Shown: positions 15,995 through 24,480, counted from the stretch's first letter. The stretch: 32,469 nucleotides of DNA from Deltaproteobacteria bacterium (GCA_947488865.1 CANLCB010000013.1:1-32469), one strand, 5' to 3'. The notes: a model not told the origin generated them from the letters alone. A program made the numbers and translations.

Positions 15995-17599
15995 CTACTC
16001 TGGGTGCCGAAAGAGGAGGCGCTCTAGATCGGCTTCGAACGTCTTTCTCTGCCTTGGAAGATCGAGGTTCTCTGACATGGCAATAAGTAGTCTTAACAGG
16101 TCCTTTTGGAGCCTGTGTCCCGCGTTCGCTTTATCCAGGAGGTCGAAGGCCATTCTCGCGTCGGTCATGACATCATCCAGAGAGAAGCGAGATGTATGTT
16201 CAGCCTCGGCCTCATTAAAGGCTAAATGGGTGTTGTAGGCGCGGAGCGTATAGCCCTGAGCAAGGAGAATTGGATTCCCCCTTGCTTTGGATGATGCCAC
16301 AGTAATCGCCGCCTCACAGTAAGCTTGAGCTGTCGGGTGATTGCGGCTCTCGTACTCTACGTACGCGAGTTCGAGGAGAAGCTTGCAGTAGGTTGTGGGA
16401 GAGATGATCTGCTCATGCGAGAGGCGGTTTCGTCGCTTTGACTTCCGCTCAAGGGAGAGCGCCTCAAGCTCGTCGTCGACTAGTTCTTTTGCCTTTCGAA
16501 TCTCTCGTGCCGCGGAAGATACTGACCCTTCTAGCCGATGAAGAGTGGCTCTTCTGCAAAGGAGCTCTACTCGTCCGTCTAGGCTTAATGTCTCAAGGTC
16601 ACGCTCATCGCATGCGGCTTTAAGATATTCCATGTAGGAGCCCTCATCCCCAGTTGCTTGGGCCATGAGACCTCGGACGTTCGCTACATGACGCTCTATG
16701 TGGGGTGGATACGCGCTATCCATCCAGAGGTTCTCTGCCTGATCCAGATACAGACCCACCTCAGATATCTCCGACTGGTGATAGCAAATTTGCGCCAGCG
16801 TAAGGAGCGCCTTTGTTTTTACCGCGATGTCTTTAGCGCATTTTGTGGCGTCCTGGAGAAGGACCGTCGCGTCCTCCCAAGCTTGATAATCGTAGTATAC
16901 GGTGCCGAGTTCGAGCGCGAGCGGAGCTTTCTCTTGGTCACGGTCTAGATTGTCCGAGAGGAGAGTGCTCTGACACATGTAGCTATCGGCGAGCACAAGT
17001 TCGCGATTGGCGCCCATGGCGCGGCGCACTCGCACCTTTTCCATGAGTAGCGTGGCCGCTTGAATGCTGTCCGCCCCGAAAAGTTTTTCAGCGGATTCTA
17101 AGCCCGCGTCGAGAGCTTGAAGGGCCTGAGAATATTTAAGCTCTCTCTCTGAGGGCAGGGAGCTCTGCTTCGCGTCTTCTCGTCGCACGGCCGCAAGGAC
17201 GCGCATGGCGTAGTAGCAGGTCTCATGTCGCTGCTTCGGGGAAAGTTTTTCGACTCCATGCGACGCCTCAAGCGCGTCGTGGAGGTTCTGAACTGCTTCG
17301 AGGTAGTTTCCCTCTTTGAAGAGGAGTCTTCCATGATCGATCAGAAGATGAGCCATCTCGGCCTTGAACCAATCCGGCCCGTTTTCCACGAACTCTCTGC
17401 ATTCAAAGTTGAAACGGCGAGCGGCTTCAAGATCGCCTCGTTGTTCGGCGACGTGGGCCAGCTTTTCAAGTGTTCGAAGGGTGATAATCGAACTAGGCGA
17501 GGAGTACCGAACTAGTTGTTCGCAGATCGTAGCGGGGTCGAGAGGTTCTTTAGAATCTGGACGACGCCCGGGATTGGAGGGGCCTTGCATATCGGCCAT
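15995..17599 (-). CDS. TPR-like helical-repeat protein, function unknown
   Basis: 534 aa, almost wholly helical. Repeated patterns fit TPR-type units, e.g. LEKLAHVAEQRGDLEAARRF (45-64), HGRLLFKEGNYLEAVQNL, LGTVYYDYQAWEDATVLL, LAQICYHQSEISEVGLYL and LAYVEYESRNHPTAQAY. No signal peptide or enzymatic motif is visible, so it is probably a cytosolic scaffold. ATG at 17599 has GAGG 8 nt upstream, so it is preferred to Met4. It lies between trmL and the hybrid kinase on one strand, and a role with the kinase is possible but rests only on position. Confidence 0.8.
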   Translation of the reverse strand: MADMQGPSNPGRRPDSKEPLDPATICEQLVRYSSPSSIITLRTLEKLAHVAEQRGDLEAARRFNFECREFVENGPDWFKAEMAHLLIDHGRLLFKEGNYLEAVQNLHDALEASHGVEKLSPKQRHETCYYAMRVLAAVRREDAKQSSLPSERELKYSQALQALDAGLESAEKLFGADSIQAATLLMEKVRVRRAMGANRELVLADSYMCQSTLLSDNLDRDQEKAPLALELGTVYYDYQAWEDATVLLQDATKCAKDIAVKTKALLTLAQICYHQSEISEVGLYLDQAENLWMDSAYPPHIERHVANVRGLMAQATGDEGSYMEYLKAACDERDLETLSLDGRVELLCRRATLHRLEGSVSSAAREIRKAKELVDDELEALSLERKSKRRNRLSHEQIISPTTYCKLLLELAYVEYESRNHPTAQAYCEAAITVASSKARGNPILLAQGYTLRAYNTHLAFNEAEAEHTSRFSLDDVMTDARMAFDLLDKANAGHRLQKDLLRLLIAMSENLDLPRQRKTFEADLERLLFRHPE

Positions 17600-17692
17600 G
17601 AACGGAACCTCAACAGCATTTCAGGAAATCTTATCTGAATCCTTGGATATCAGTCGTAGAGGCACTACTCAAGGTTTATCTGAGAGTTATGC

Positions 17693-18244
17693 TCAAACAT
17701 CCATCGCAAGTTGACGTCGAGCTTCATAGAGCGCGATGGACACTGCGTTGCTGAGGTTGAGGCTCCTTACATATTCAGTCACGATCGGTATACGTAGGAT
17801 CTGATCTGGTGGGAATTGATGTAGAAAGGATTCTCCGAGTCCTTTGGTTTCGCTTCCAAACACAAGGGCATCGTTGGGCCCGAAGTCGGCTGTGGTGTAG
17901 AGCCGAGTTCCAAATTTGGAGAAGAGCCACACTTTACGAGGGGCGGCGGTTTCGATGTACCCATCCCAAGTACCGTGCCGAGCCAGCTTTACATGTGGCC
18001 AGTAATCGAGCCCGGCACGACGTACCGCCTTCTCGGAGAGGTCAAAACCCAAGGGGCCAACGAGGTGAAGAGGGGTATCGGTAGCGGCGCACGTCCTAGC
18101 AATTGAGCCAGTGTTTTGAGGGATCTGAGGTTCTACCAGGACTATATCCACAGTTATTCCGCTGCCATACTTTTCAGGGGGAGGGAATTCTGTAATCCTC
18201 TCCCCGTTTTCGTTTTTACGTCCGGTAGGGTATAGATCCATCAT
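17693..18244 (-). CDS. trmL: tRNA (cytidine/uridine-34) 2'-O-methyltransferase TrmL
   Basis: SPOUT methyltransferase of the small TrmL type, which methylates the wobble base of certain leucine tRNAs. Motifs are VEPQIPQNTGSIARTCAA (motif 1, with N-T-G), LVFGSETKGLG (motif 2) and RSLNLSNAVSIALYE (motif 3). The start is unsettled. An ATG-ATG pair at 18244/18241 gives 183 aa, and a further ATG at 18277 gives 194 aa. A GTG at 18151 gives 152 aa beginning VDIVLVEP, which matches the family's usual N-terminus and length (about 157 aa). A possible minus-strand -10 box (TATACC, 18234-18229) lies inside the longer versions, favouring the GTG. It is divergent from the ferredoxin reductase gene, whose ATG overlaps the 18244 ATG as CATG. 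Confidence 0.9.
   Translation of the reverse strand: MMDLYPTGRKNENGERITEFPPPEKYGSGITVDIVLVEPQIPQNTGSIARTCAATDTPLHLVGPLGFDLSEKAVRRAGLDYWPHVKLARHGTWDGYIETAAPRKVWLFSKFGTRLYTTADFGPNDALVFGSETKGLGESFLHQFPPDQILRIPIVTEYVRSLNLSNAVSIALYEARRQLAMDV
18231..18242 (+). promoter_or_regulatory. Possible -10 box giving a leaderless reductase mRNA
   Basis: TATAGA (18231-18236) ends 6 nt before the ATG at 18243, and no Shine-Dalgarno sequence is present, so transcription could start at the ATG itself. No good -35 box is seen. In the other direction the same TATA forms TATACC for trmL, so two promoters may overlap here. Confidence 0.3.
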
Positions 18245-19019
18245 GTTAAATTCAACCGTTGTAGGTCGTGTCGACATAAACCCCGAGCTGATGATCCTTC
18301 AGGTTAAGCCTGATGCTGGAGTGCCTTCTTTTCATCCAGGTCAATACGTTGCCCTTGGGTTGACTGGCGCGCATCCGCGATACGACGGAGCCCCAGATGA
18401 GGCTGAGATTCCAGCGGCCGACAAGCTCATCAAGCGAGCGTATTCGATCGGCTCATCGCCCATGGTAGGGGATTACTTCGAGTTCTATATCGCGATCGTC
18501 CCAAACGGGGCCTTAACGTCTCGATTAGCGACGATTAAGCCAGGCGATCGGATCTTCTCCCAGCCGAAGGTAACAGGCACATTTACCCTAGAGGGGATTC
18601 CAGAAGCCCACAACCTTGTTCTTGTATCGACTGGTACTGGGCTTGCTCCTTTCATGTCGATGGTTAGAACTCCCTCTACATGGACAGCGGGGCGGCGAAT
18701 CACCGTCGTGCACGGTGTTCGATATCCGCAAGATTTCGCCTACGCTGAGGAGCTCTCGTCATACGTTGCCGCACGAGATGGATTCACCTATCTTCCAATC
18801 GCCAGCCGAGCTCCTGAATCATTCGCGGGGCGTAAGGGGCGTGTCCAAGCTCTCTTTGAAAAGCGGGAAATTGAACTGAACCCAGCCACAGATCACGTCT
18901 TCTTGTGTGGTAACCCAGCGATGATCGACGACCTTGAGCGCGATCTGACAACGAAGCTCGGATACACCGTACATTCTAAGAAGGCCCCTGGTCACCTTCA
19001 CGTTGAAAAGTACTGGTAG
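18243..19019 (+). CDS. fpr: Ferredoxin/flavodoxin-NADP+ reductase
   Basis: 258 aa, the usual bacterial Fpr length. It moves electrons between NADPH and ferredoxin or flavodoxin in the cytosol using FAD. The FAD-binding motif is RAYSIGSSP (65-73). The NADP pyrophosphate motif is GTGLAPF (131-137), and LCGNPAMI lies near the end. The C-terminus HLHVEKYW is the hallmark of the bacterial subclass, in which the terminal aromatic residue stacks on FAD. An acidic insertion (GAPDEAEIPAAD, 49-60) sits between the FAD-binding strands. It is transcribed alone and followed by a hairpin. Confidence 0.93.
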   Translation: MLNSTVVGRVDINPELMILQVKPDAGVPSFHPGQYVALGLTGAHPRYDGAPDEAEIPAADKLIKRAYSIGSSPMVGDYFEFYIAIVPNGALTSRLATIKPGDRIFSQPKVTGTFTLEGIPEAHNLVLVSTGTGLAPFMSMVRTPSTWTAGRRITVVHGVRYPQDFAYAEELSSYVAARDGFTYLPIASRAPESFAGRKGRVQALFEKREIELNPATDHVFLCGNPAMIDDLERDLTTKLGYTVHSKKAPGHLHVEKYW

Positions 19020-19024
19020 AAACG

Positions 19025-19046
19025 GCGTGGCTGATTAAAGCCACGC
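19025..19046 (+). terminator. Hairpin after the ferredoxin reductase gene
   Basis: GCGTGGCT (19025-19032) pairs with AGCCACGC (19039-19046) across a 6-nt loop, 5 bp past the reductase stop. The tail (ttaacagg) has few T. A second, looser pair (TAACAGG/CCTGTTA, about 19048-19074) follows, ending at the convergent gene's stop. Together they may stop transcription from both sides. Confidence 0.5.
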
Positions 19047-19070
19047 TTAACAGGTCGGTGAAAACTCCTG

Positions 19071-19832
19071 TTAGTGCATCACTTCGTCAGAGCTTTCGCT
19101 GACTGTTTCAACCTCAATGAGCTGGTCGACAGGTCCAACTAGTGGCTCTCCTTGCGCGGCCGCATGGCAGTCCCCATCATTAGTCACTTGCACGATGGGT
19201 GGGGTTTCGGGGAGTGGGGCGAAGTTAGCGAATCGTCCAGGTCCCCGTCCCCAAATATAGATATCAATAGGCAGGGCAAATCCAAAGAGGCCCACGTCAT
19301 ACAACGCCGTGAGCGCTCCTTTTTGACTTATGATGTACGCGGAAGAGCACGCTGATTGGTACGCCTTGCACAGTCCCGGCGAAACATGGTGATGCTTGTG
19401 AGGGTTGAACAGCACGCTTTGTGGGGGTGGCGTGTACAAACTGATAAAGTCATAGTTGGCCGGCGCGCAAAGAAGCAGACAATTTATGGTGTGTAGAAAA
19501 TCGTCAGTGAGAAACGCGTTGTCCTCAATAACGATCACCGCGTCGTGACGAGTTTCAGCCATTTTCTTCCAGATTGAGTAGTGGCTCGCGAATGCTCCCA
19601 CCACGCCGCAATTACCCGGGAAGGGGGTTCCGAAAACATCGTGCGCTTTATAGCGGAAATTTTGGTTTTCTTGATGAAAGGCGAGTACCTCATTCATCGT
19701 CGGCATATGAACGGACGGCACTTCGAGGTTTTCAATGCCTGCCGCCGCGAATAGATCCTGGGCTCGCTTCACGAAGCGTTTTGTGTCGCCGATCTTAGGG
19801 ATGTGAACGATATTGTAAGCTAAGCGTACCAT
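19071..19832 (-). CDS. Glycosyltransferase family 25-like protein
   Basis: 253 aa, no signal peptide. GVVGAFASHYSIWKKM (76-91) matches the family pattern G-x-x-x-x-x-x-S-H-x-x-x-W, and VIVIEDNAFL (99-108) sits where GT25 enzymes have E-D-D. Here the second Asp is Asn105, so metal or donor binding may be altered. GT25 members transfer galactose or other sugars to LPS, and some act on proteins. ATG at 19832 has AGGAG 4 nt upstream. The gene is divergent from flagellin with a 600-bp gap, so flagellin or envelope glycosylation is a possible but untested role. Confidence 0.72.
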   Translation of the reverse strand: MVRLAYNIVHIPKIGDTKRFVKRAQDLFAAAGIENLEVPSVHMPTMNEVLAFHQENQNFRYKAHDVFGTPFPGNCGVVGAFASHYSIWKKMAETRHDAVIVIEDNAFLTDDFLHTINCLLLCAPANYDFISLYTPPPQSVLFNPHKHHHVSPGLCKAYQSACSSAYIISQKGALTALYDVGLFGFALPIDIYIWGRGPGRFANFAPLPETPPIVQVTNDGDCHAAAQGEPLVGPVDQLIEVETVSESSDEVMH

Positions 19833-20431
19833 ACAACTCCTGAGTACTCTTAGTTGCTACGTTGTTTCGATTTGGCATCCTTGCCGGAAGAACAAACGAA
19901 CTACTGACGAACAACTTGTGGCGATGATGGGCTGTCTAGCGGTCCAACGGACTGCTGACGAATTCCATCAGTAGAGATAGGTTCGGCACCTTCACGCGGT
20001 ACCTTGATAGAAAACGGCGAGAAGTTTTTGCATCGACCGATGAAGCGCATGCTTTTTCTCATTCATGAAGAGCTGTGTGTGTATCGTCTCGCGAGATAGC
20101 TCGTGATTTCGTGGTCATCATCGAAGTTGAATTGATGGCCCATATCCCAGATTTCGCATGGGATTTTTCAGGGAGCATTTTTAGCTCAAGATACGTTTGT
20201 TCTATGACGAAGAGTTCTTTGGGCGGTTGTTCATCGAATAATCTCCTAGCAGTTGTAGTGAGGCAGTTCCTCTCAGGAGTTCTCGGTAGTTCTTGGTGTA
20301 GCACTCATACAATAGCGAATAGACGATAAAGCGTTGCGCGCTAGACGTGTATCTCTTGCGAGAGGTTCTCGTGTTTAGGTGGCGCGATATAGCGGGTGTA
20401 ATGGCCCTGTGCGTTCGAGGTATGGTGATCC
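19833..20431. other. 600-bp gap between the glycosyltransferase and flagellin genes
   Basis: I see no convincing gene. It contains a 12-bp repeat ACT(A/G)CTGACGAA at 19900-19911 and 19951-19962, and an inverted heptamer TCAGTAG at 19968-19974. A palindrome TCTCGCGAGA (20087-20096) has a near copy TCTTGCGAGA (20354-20363), and the second is part of a CGAGA/TCTCG hairpin. A GTG-started frame on the minus strand (20304-20059, 81 codons) and a plus-strand frame over the same bases are both weak, with codon use unlike the neighbours. The size suggests a complex promoter region for flagellin. Confidence 0.45.
20322..20329 (+). promoter_or_regulatory. Possible sigma-28 -10 box of the flagellin gene
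   Basis: GACGATAA is one base from the sigma-28 (FliA) -10 consensus GCCGATAA. The expected TAAA box 15 nt upstream is not present, so the call is weak. It would give a leader of about 95 nt before flagellin. Confidence 0.25.
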
Positions 20432-21289
20432 ATGGCTGTAAATATTGGTAGCAATCTTGTCGCTCTCCAAGCTCAACGACGCTTGGATCAAACTACGTCG
20501 AAACTTAGCAACTCGTTTAACAAGCTAAGTTCTGGATATCGAATCAATCGGGGCTCTGATGATTCCGCGGGGCTCGCCATCGCCGAGACTCTTCGAGCTG
20601 ACGCGCGTATAGCCCAGCAAGCCATTAAAAATACTAATGACGGTATCTCAACTATCGCGATCGCTGACGGAGCACTGGGAGAGGTCGCGGCTATCTTGAG
20701 TCGTCTCGCGGAGCTTGCTTCACAGGCCGCGAACGGTACGTTGAGTACGACGCAGCGTTCAGTAATTTCTAATGAGTTTTCGGCTCTTGGGTCTGAAATC
20801 TCGCGAATCTCTGAGGTGACGGAATTTAACGGAATTAAGCTTCTTTCGGGGGCGAGCCAGATTACTATCCAGGTCGGCGCTGGTACGAGGTCTGGGGCTC
20901 AGATCGGATACGCGAATCAGATCGTGACCTTAGCTGGTATCGGACTGGGAACCGTCGCCGGGGCGATGATGTATTCTCTCAACGGAACAACAAGTGATAA
21001 CGCCGCTACTGCCGCTCGGCTCGCTCTCGACGCGGTATACGGAGCGATCTATTCGGTGGGAGCTTCGCGGGGAATTCTGGGAGGAGTGGAGTCTCGTCTA
21101 TCCACCGCGATTACCAATCTTGGAGTCGCTCGTGAAAATCAAATCGCGGCCGAAAGTCGAATTCGAGATGTGGACGTGGCTGAAGAATCCGCCGCGTTGA
21201 CTCGCCTCAATATTCTGCAGCAGGCCGGTACGGCGGTCTTGGCGCAGAGCAATCAGATCCCCGCGCTGGCTCTGCAGTTACTTCGTTAG
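20432..21289 (+). CDS. fliC: Flagellin
   Basis: 285 aa, a short flagellin consisting mainly of the conserved ends. The N-terminal D0/D1 part has NIGSNLVALQAQRRL, then LSSGYRINRGSDDSAGLAIAE and AIKNTNDGISTIAIADGAL. The C-terminal D1/D0 part has ESRIRDVDVAEESAALTRLNIL and ends in ALALQLLR. The middle (about 150-215) is small, so the outer D2/D3 domains are missing. Flagellin is secreted by the flagellar type III system and polymerises into the filament. ATG at 20432 is chosen by homology. GAGG lies 11 nt upstream, a long spacing. Its stop overlaps the acyl-CoA synthetase stop by 4 bp (TTAG, 21286-21289). Confidence 0.95.
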   Translation: MAVNIGSNLVALQAQRRLDQTTSKLSNSFNKLSSGYRINRGSDDSAGLAIAETLRADARIAQQAIKNTNDGISTIAIADGALGEVAAILSRLAELASQAANGTLSTTQRSVISNEFSALGSEISRISEVTEFNGIKLLSGASQITIQVGAGTRSGAQIGYANQIVTLAGIGLGTVAGAMMYSLNGTTSDNAATAARLALDAVYGAIYSVGASRGILGGVESRLSTAITNLGVARENQIAAESRIRDVDVAEESAALTRLNILQQAGTAVLAQSNQIPALALQLLR

Positions 21290-23193
21290 TGCTGCGATTG
21301 GGAATAGAGTAAGTCGATAACGCTCGCGTGCTTTGCGGTGATCGCTTTGCGCTTCATCTTCATCGTGGGGGTGAGGAGTCCGTTTTCGACGGTGAAGTCC
21401 TCATCCAGAATAGCGAAGTGCTTAATCGTTTCGAAGCTTGCCAATCCTGAATTGGCATCGGAGACAGCTTTTTCCACCAGCGCGCGCACGGCTGGAAGGT
21501 GTGACAATTTAATGTCTGCTGTAACCGTAAAGCCCTCATGCGAGAGGAGTCCTCTAAGTTCGACCTCATTAAGAGTGAAGAGCATCACGCAGTGTGGTTT
21601 TCCGTCTCCGTAGAGAAACGCCTGAGAGATGAAAGGATGGCGCTTGAAGAGGCTCTCGATTCCCTGTGGCGCGATCTTTTTCCCTCCGGCTGTGACAACG
21701 AGCTCTTTCTTTCTATCGGTAATGTATAGGAAGCCTCTCTCGTCGACTCGGCCAATGTCCCCTGTATGGAACCAGCCTTCGGCGTCCCATGAGTCCGCGG
21801 TAGCTTGAGGTCTATTGAGGTACCCTTGGGTGATATTTGGTCCTCGCATCAAGATTTCCCCATCTTGAGCGGTGATTGCGACCTCTACGCCTGGGAGGGC
21901 CGGTCCAACACTTCCTATGAAACGGTTGTTTGGAAGGTTTACATGGGTGGCGACGCATGTTTCGGTAAGACCGTATCCTTCGCAAATAAGAATACCAAGC
22001 GCGTCAAAGAATTTGTTAACCGTAGGATCGAGCTTTGCGCCACCCGAGATGCCGTGACGGAAGGCGTTTCCAAATAGCTGCTGCTTTATCTTGGTTCGAA
22101 TGGGTGAAAGCCCCTCAAATAGCAGCTTCTCTATGAGTGACAGGGACGCGCCTTTCATTCGTCGCTCGTAGGTGTTGAGCGCGTTCGTAATGCACGCGCG
22201 TAGAAGCTTCTGCTGAAAGGTTTTACCCGCCGCGCGTGCTTGGAGAGCTGCGGACATCTTTTCGAATAGACGGGGAACGGATGGAAGGACTGATGGATTA
22301 GCTTCACGCAGGTCACGCGCGACGGCCGCAAGATCTATTTTCGAGGTCTTTCGGTCAGCGATCGCTGGAAGGGTGAGATACGCCGAGGTTAAGAATCCAA
22401 TATAGTAGGCGAGTCGGGCAAAGGAGTGCGCGAGTGGTAGGTATAAGAACAGCGAGCCGTCTAAGACGAAGACACCGGCTGTGGCTACCTGTTCCACGTT
22501 CGTGAGGTGGTTGCCGTGTGTTTGAATCACGCCTTTCGGCGGACCGGTTGTGCCGGATGTGTATACATACGAGGCGATGCTTTCACGCCCGAGCTCGGTG
22601 GGAATCGGCGGCGGTTGAGTAGGGTACGCGCTGTTGCTGATGATATCCGAGAAAAGCACCGCGTCCGGCAGTGATGCTACCTTCTCAAATGATATTACAT
22701 GTTGAATATCAACGTGGGCCGATGACGCTGGCTGTTGCTCTCGCTCGGGAATTGGGCAGGGAGCGCGTCTTAAAAGGGCTATTTTTTCCGCTTGCTCTTC
22801 GTTCTCAACGAAAACGATTGCCGCCTTTGAGTCATGTAGAATGTATCCGGCTTCAAAGGCGGGAAGGCTTTGGTATACGCTAACCGCGATTCCTCCCACT
22901 GTTTGGATCGCCATGTCCGCGAGCATCCACTCGGGGCGAGTCTGAGAGATAATCGCCACAGTTGTTCCGCGGGACACTCCAAGTGATAGTAGGTGGTGCG
23001 CTAGCCGGGCGATCTTTGGTGTCGCGGAAGCGTATGTCTCTGATTGCCATACTCTCGTCGCGGATGGGGAGGGCGCGACGGCGGCTGAATACAAGGTAGC
23101 TTGGGGCGTCGCTATCGCTCGCTGCCAGAAAGCCTCTCCAATTGAGGAGGCGTGAACAACGTTGTCAAATTGGTTCGATGGTTGTGCGCTCAT
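21286..23193 (-). CDS. Long-chain acyl-CoA synthetase (AMP-forming)
   Basis: 635 aa of the ANL superfamily. It activates fatty acids to acyl-AMP and then acyl-CoA. The P-loop is YTSGTTGPPKG (211-221). GYGLTET is the A5 motif and GWFHTGDIGRVDERGFLYITDRKKE spans A7-A8, with the catalytic Asp and hinge. The C-terminal catalytic Lys region is in MKMKRKAIT near the end. No signal peptide is seen; such enzymes usually associate with the inner membrane face. Overall order is nearest the FadD15/long-chain type. Substrate length cannot be told. ATG at 23193 has no clear Shine-Dalgarno sequence. It lies 100 bp after purM on the same strand. Confidence 0.92.
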   Translation of the reverse strand: MSAQPSNQFDNVVHASSIGEAFWQRAIATPQATLYSAAVAPSPSATRVWQSETYASATPKIARLAHHLLSLGVSRGTTVAIISQTRPEWMLADMAIQTVGGIAVSVYQSLPAFEAGYILHDSKAAIVFVENEEQAEKIALLRRAPCPIPEREQQPASSAHVDIQHVISFEKVASLPDAVLFSDIISNSAYPTQPPPIPTELGRESIASYVYTSGTTGPPKGVIQTHGNHLTNVEQVATAGVFVLDGSLFLYLPLAHSFARLAYYIGFLTSAYLTLPAIADRKTSKIDLAAVARDLREANPSVLPSVPRLFEKMSAALQARAAGKTFQQKLLRACITNALNTYERRMKGASLSLIEKLLFEGLSPIRTKIKQQLFGNAFRHGISGGAKLDPTVNKFFDALGILICEGYGLTETCVATHVNLPNNRFIGSVGPALPGVEVAITAQDGEILMRGPNITQGYLNRPQATADSWDAEGWFHTGDIGRVDERGFLYITDRKKELVVTAGGKKIAPQGIESLFKRHPFISQAFLYGDGKPHCVMLFTLNEVELRGLLSHEGFTVTADIKLSHLPAVRALVEKAVSDANSGLASFETIKHFAILDEDFTVENGLLTPTMKMKRKAITAKHASVIDLLYSQSQH

Positions 23194-23293
23194 AGGAGTG
23201 GTGCGCTCAAGGCAACTCTAACACTATAGATGTGGCTAGTGCCTCTTCCGCAGCAAGCTTTTTGTTACCTATAAAAGCCTAAGCGACGAGCCT

Positions 23294-24466
23294 CTAGTAA
23301 CGGAATTCTCCGTGAGGGGACGAGATGATAACTTCGTTTTCCCCTTCAGAGGAGGTTACCTGGCCTACTACCTGGGCGGCAATCCCAAATTCTCTCGCGC
23401 AAGAGACCACCTCGCTAGCCACGGTAGCGGTCACGCACGCCTCAAGGCGATGTCCCATGTTGAAAACGGAATACATTTCGTTCCACGGAATATTTCCGTG
23501 TTTCTGGATGAGCGAGAAGAGCGGTGGTGTGGGGAAGAGGTGATTCTTCTCGTAGCGTACCCCGCGGCCGAAACGCTTAATCTTGACCTGTCCCCCACCT
23601 GTGCAGTGAATAAGGGCGTGGATCTGTTCTCTGTGTGAGGAGAGGAGCTTTTTAATCAGGGGAGCGTAAGGGCGGGTCGGTGACAGAAGGGCCTCTCCGA
23701 CGCTCATTCCGAGGCCTGGCTCGTAATCTGTGACGAGGAATGGCCCTCGATACCCAACTTCTTTGGGTATGCCTGGATCGCACACCTCTGGATATCGCTC
23801 CGCATGTGTCCGCGATAGTAGGACATTGCGTGCGAGTGTAAGGCCGTTACTTCCCATTGAAGAGTTCGGCGCGCTCTCGAAGGGCGCTTGGCCGCTGTTA
23901 CTGAATCCTACGATGACATCTCCTGGCTGGACCCGCGTTGTGTCAACCAGGTCTGCGCGTGGAATTCGCGCGGTTAGGGTTGAGTCAACGATAAGTGTTC
24001 GGCAGAGATCTCCAACGTCCGCGGTTTCGCCGCCGCTCATTGTTATTGAGATGCCGAGAGAGCGGAGAAGATCTACGCACTCCCGATAGCCGATGATTAT
24101 CTCGGCAATCGCCTCATCTGGGACCAGGGCGCGATTTCGCCCGATGGTATTACTGAGGATGAGACCCTCAAGTCCGCCCGCGCATGCTACGTCATCCAAG
24201 TTCATCACAAGGCTGTCGTAGGCGAGCGAGCGGAACCATCGAGGGTCGCCCGTTTCACGATAGAGTAGATACGCGACGATGCTTTTCGTTCCCGCCCCAT
24301 CCGCGTGCAGAAAGAAGGCGTAGTTCGCATCGCCAGCCGGATCCTCAACAGGATTGGCGAAGTAGCGAGCTGGGCCAGTCTCTCCGACGGCCGCAAGGAT
24401 TCCACCCTTGGCGGATGAAGCTCCGAGAGCGGCATAGGCGGAACTTTCTGCGGAGTTCTTCGTCAC
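23294..24466 (-). CDS. purM: Phosphoribosylformylglycinamidine cyclo-ligase (AIR synthetase)
   Basis: 390 aa from a GTG at 24466. PurM closes the imidazole ring of purines, turning FGAM and ATP into AIR. DGAGTKS (56-62) corresponds to the family D-G-x-G-T-K motif. MNLDDVACAGG (88-98) matches the second ATP/Mg motif, SGGETADVGD (144-153) the third, and FNMGHRLEACV near 332-342 the C-terminal glycine motif. It is longer and more divergent than E. coli PurM (345 aa), closer to the long variants of some other phyla. It starts 14 bp after the cytochrome c stop, so the two are probably one operon, although they share no pathway. Confidence 0.88.
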   Translation of the reverse strand: MTKNSAESSAYAALGASSAKGGILAAVGETGPARYFANPVEDPAGDANYAFFLHADGAGTKSIVAYLLYRETGDPRWFRSLAYDSLVMNLDDVACAGGLEGLILSNTIGRNRALVPDEAIAEIIIGYRECVDLLRSLGISITMSGGETADVGDLCRTLIVDSTLTARIPRADLVDTTRVQPGDVIVGFSNSGQAPFESAPNSSMGSNGLTLARNVLLSRTHAERYPEVCDPGIPKEVGYRGPFLVTDYEPGLGMSVGEALLSPTRPYAPLIKKLLSSHREQIHALIHCTGGGQVKIKRFGRGVRYEKNHLFPTPPLFSLIQKHGNIPWNEMYSVFNMGHRLEACVTATVASEVVSCAREFGIAAQVVGQVTSSEGENEVIISSPHGEFRY

Positions 24467-24480
24467 GTGAGCGCTCTTCT

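Noticed and set aside
20059-20304. 81-codon GTG-started frame on the minus strand in the flagellin upstream gap
   Set aside because: Codon use (CTA, ACA, AGA, ATA) differs from neighbours, there is no ribosome-binding site, an equally long frame exists on the other strand, and no known family is seen.
20377-20390. TGGCGCGATATAGC before flagellin as a sigma-54 promoter
   Set aside because: GG-to-GC spacing is one base too short, which abolishes sigma-54 promoters.
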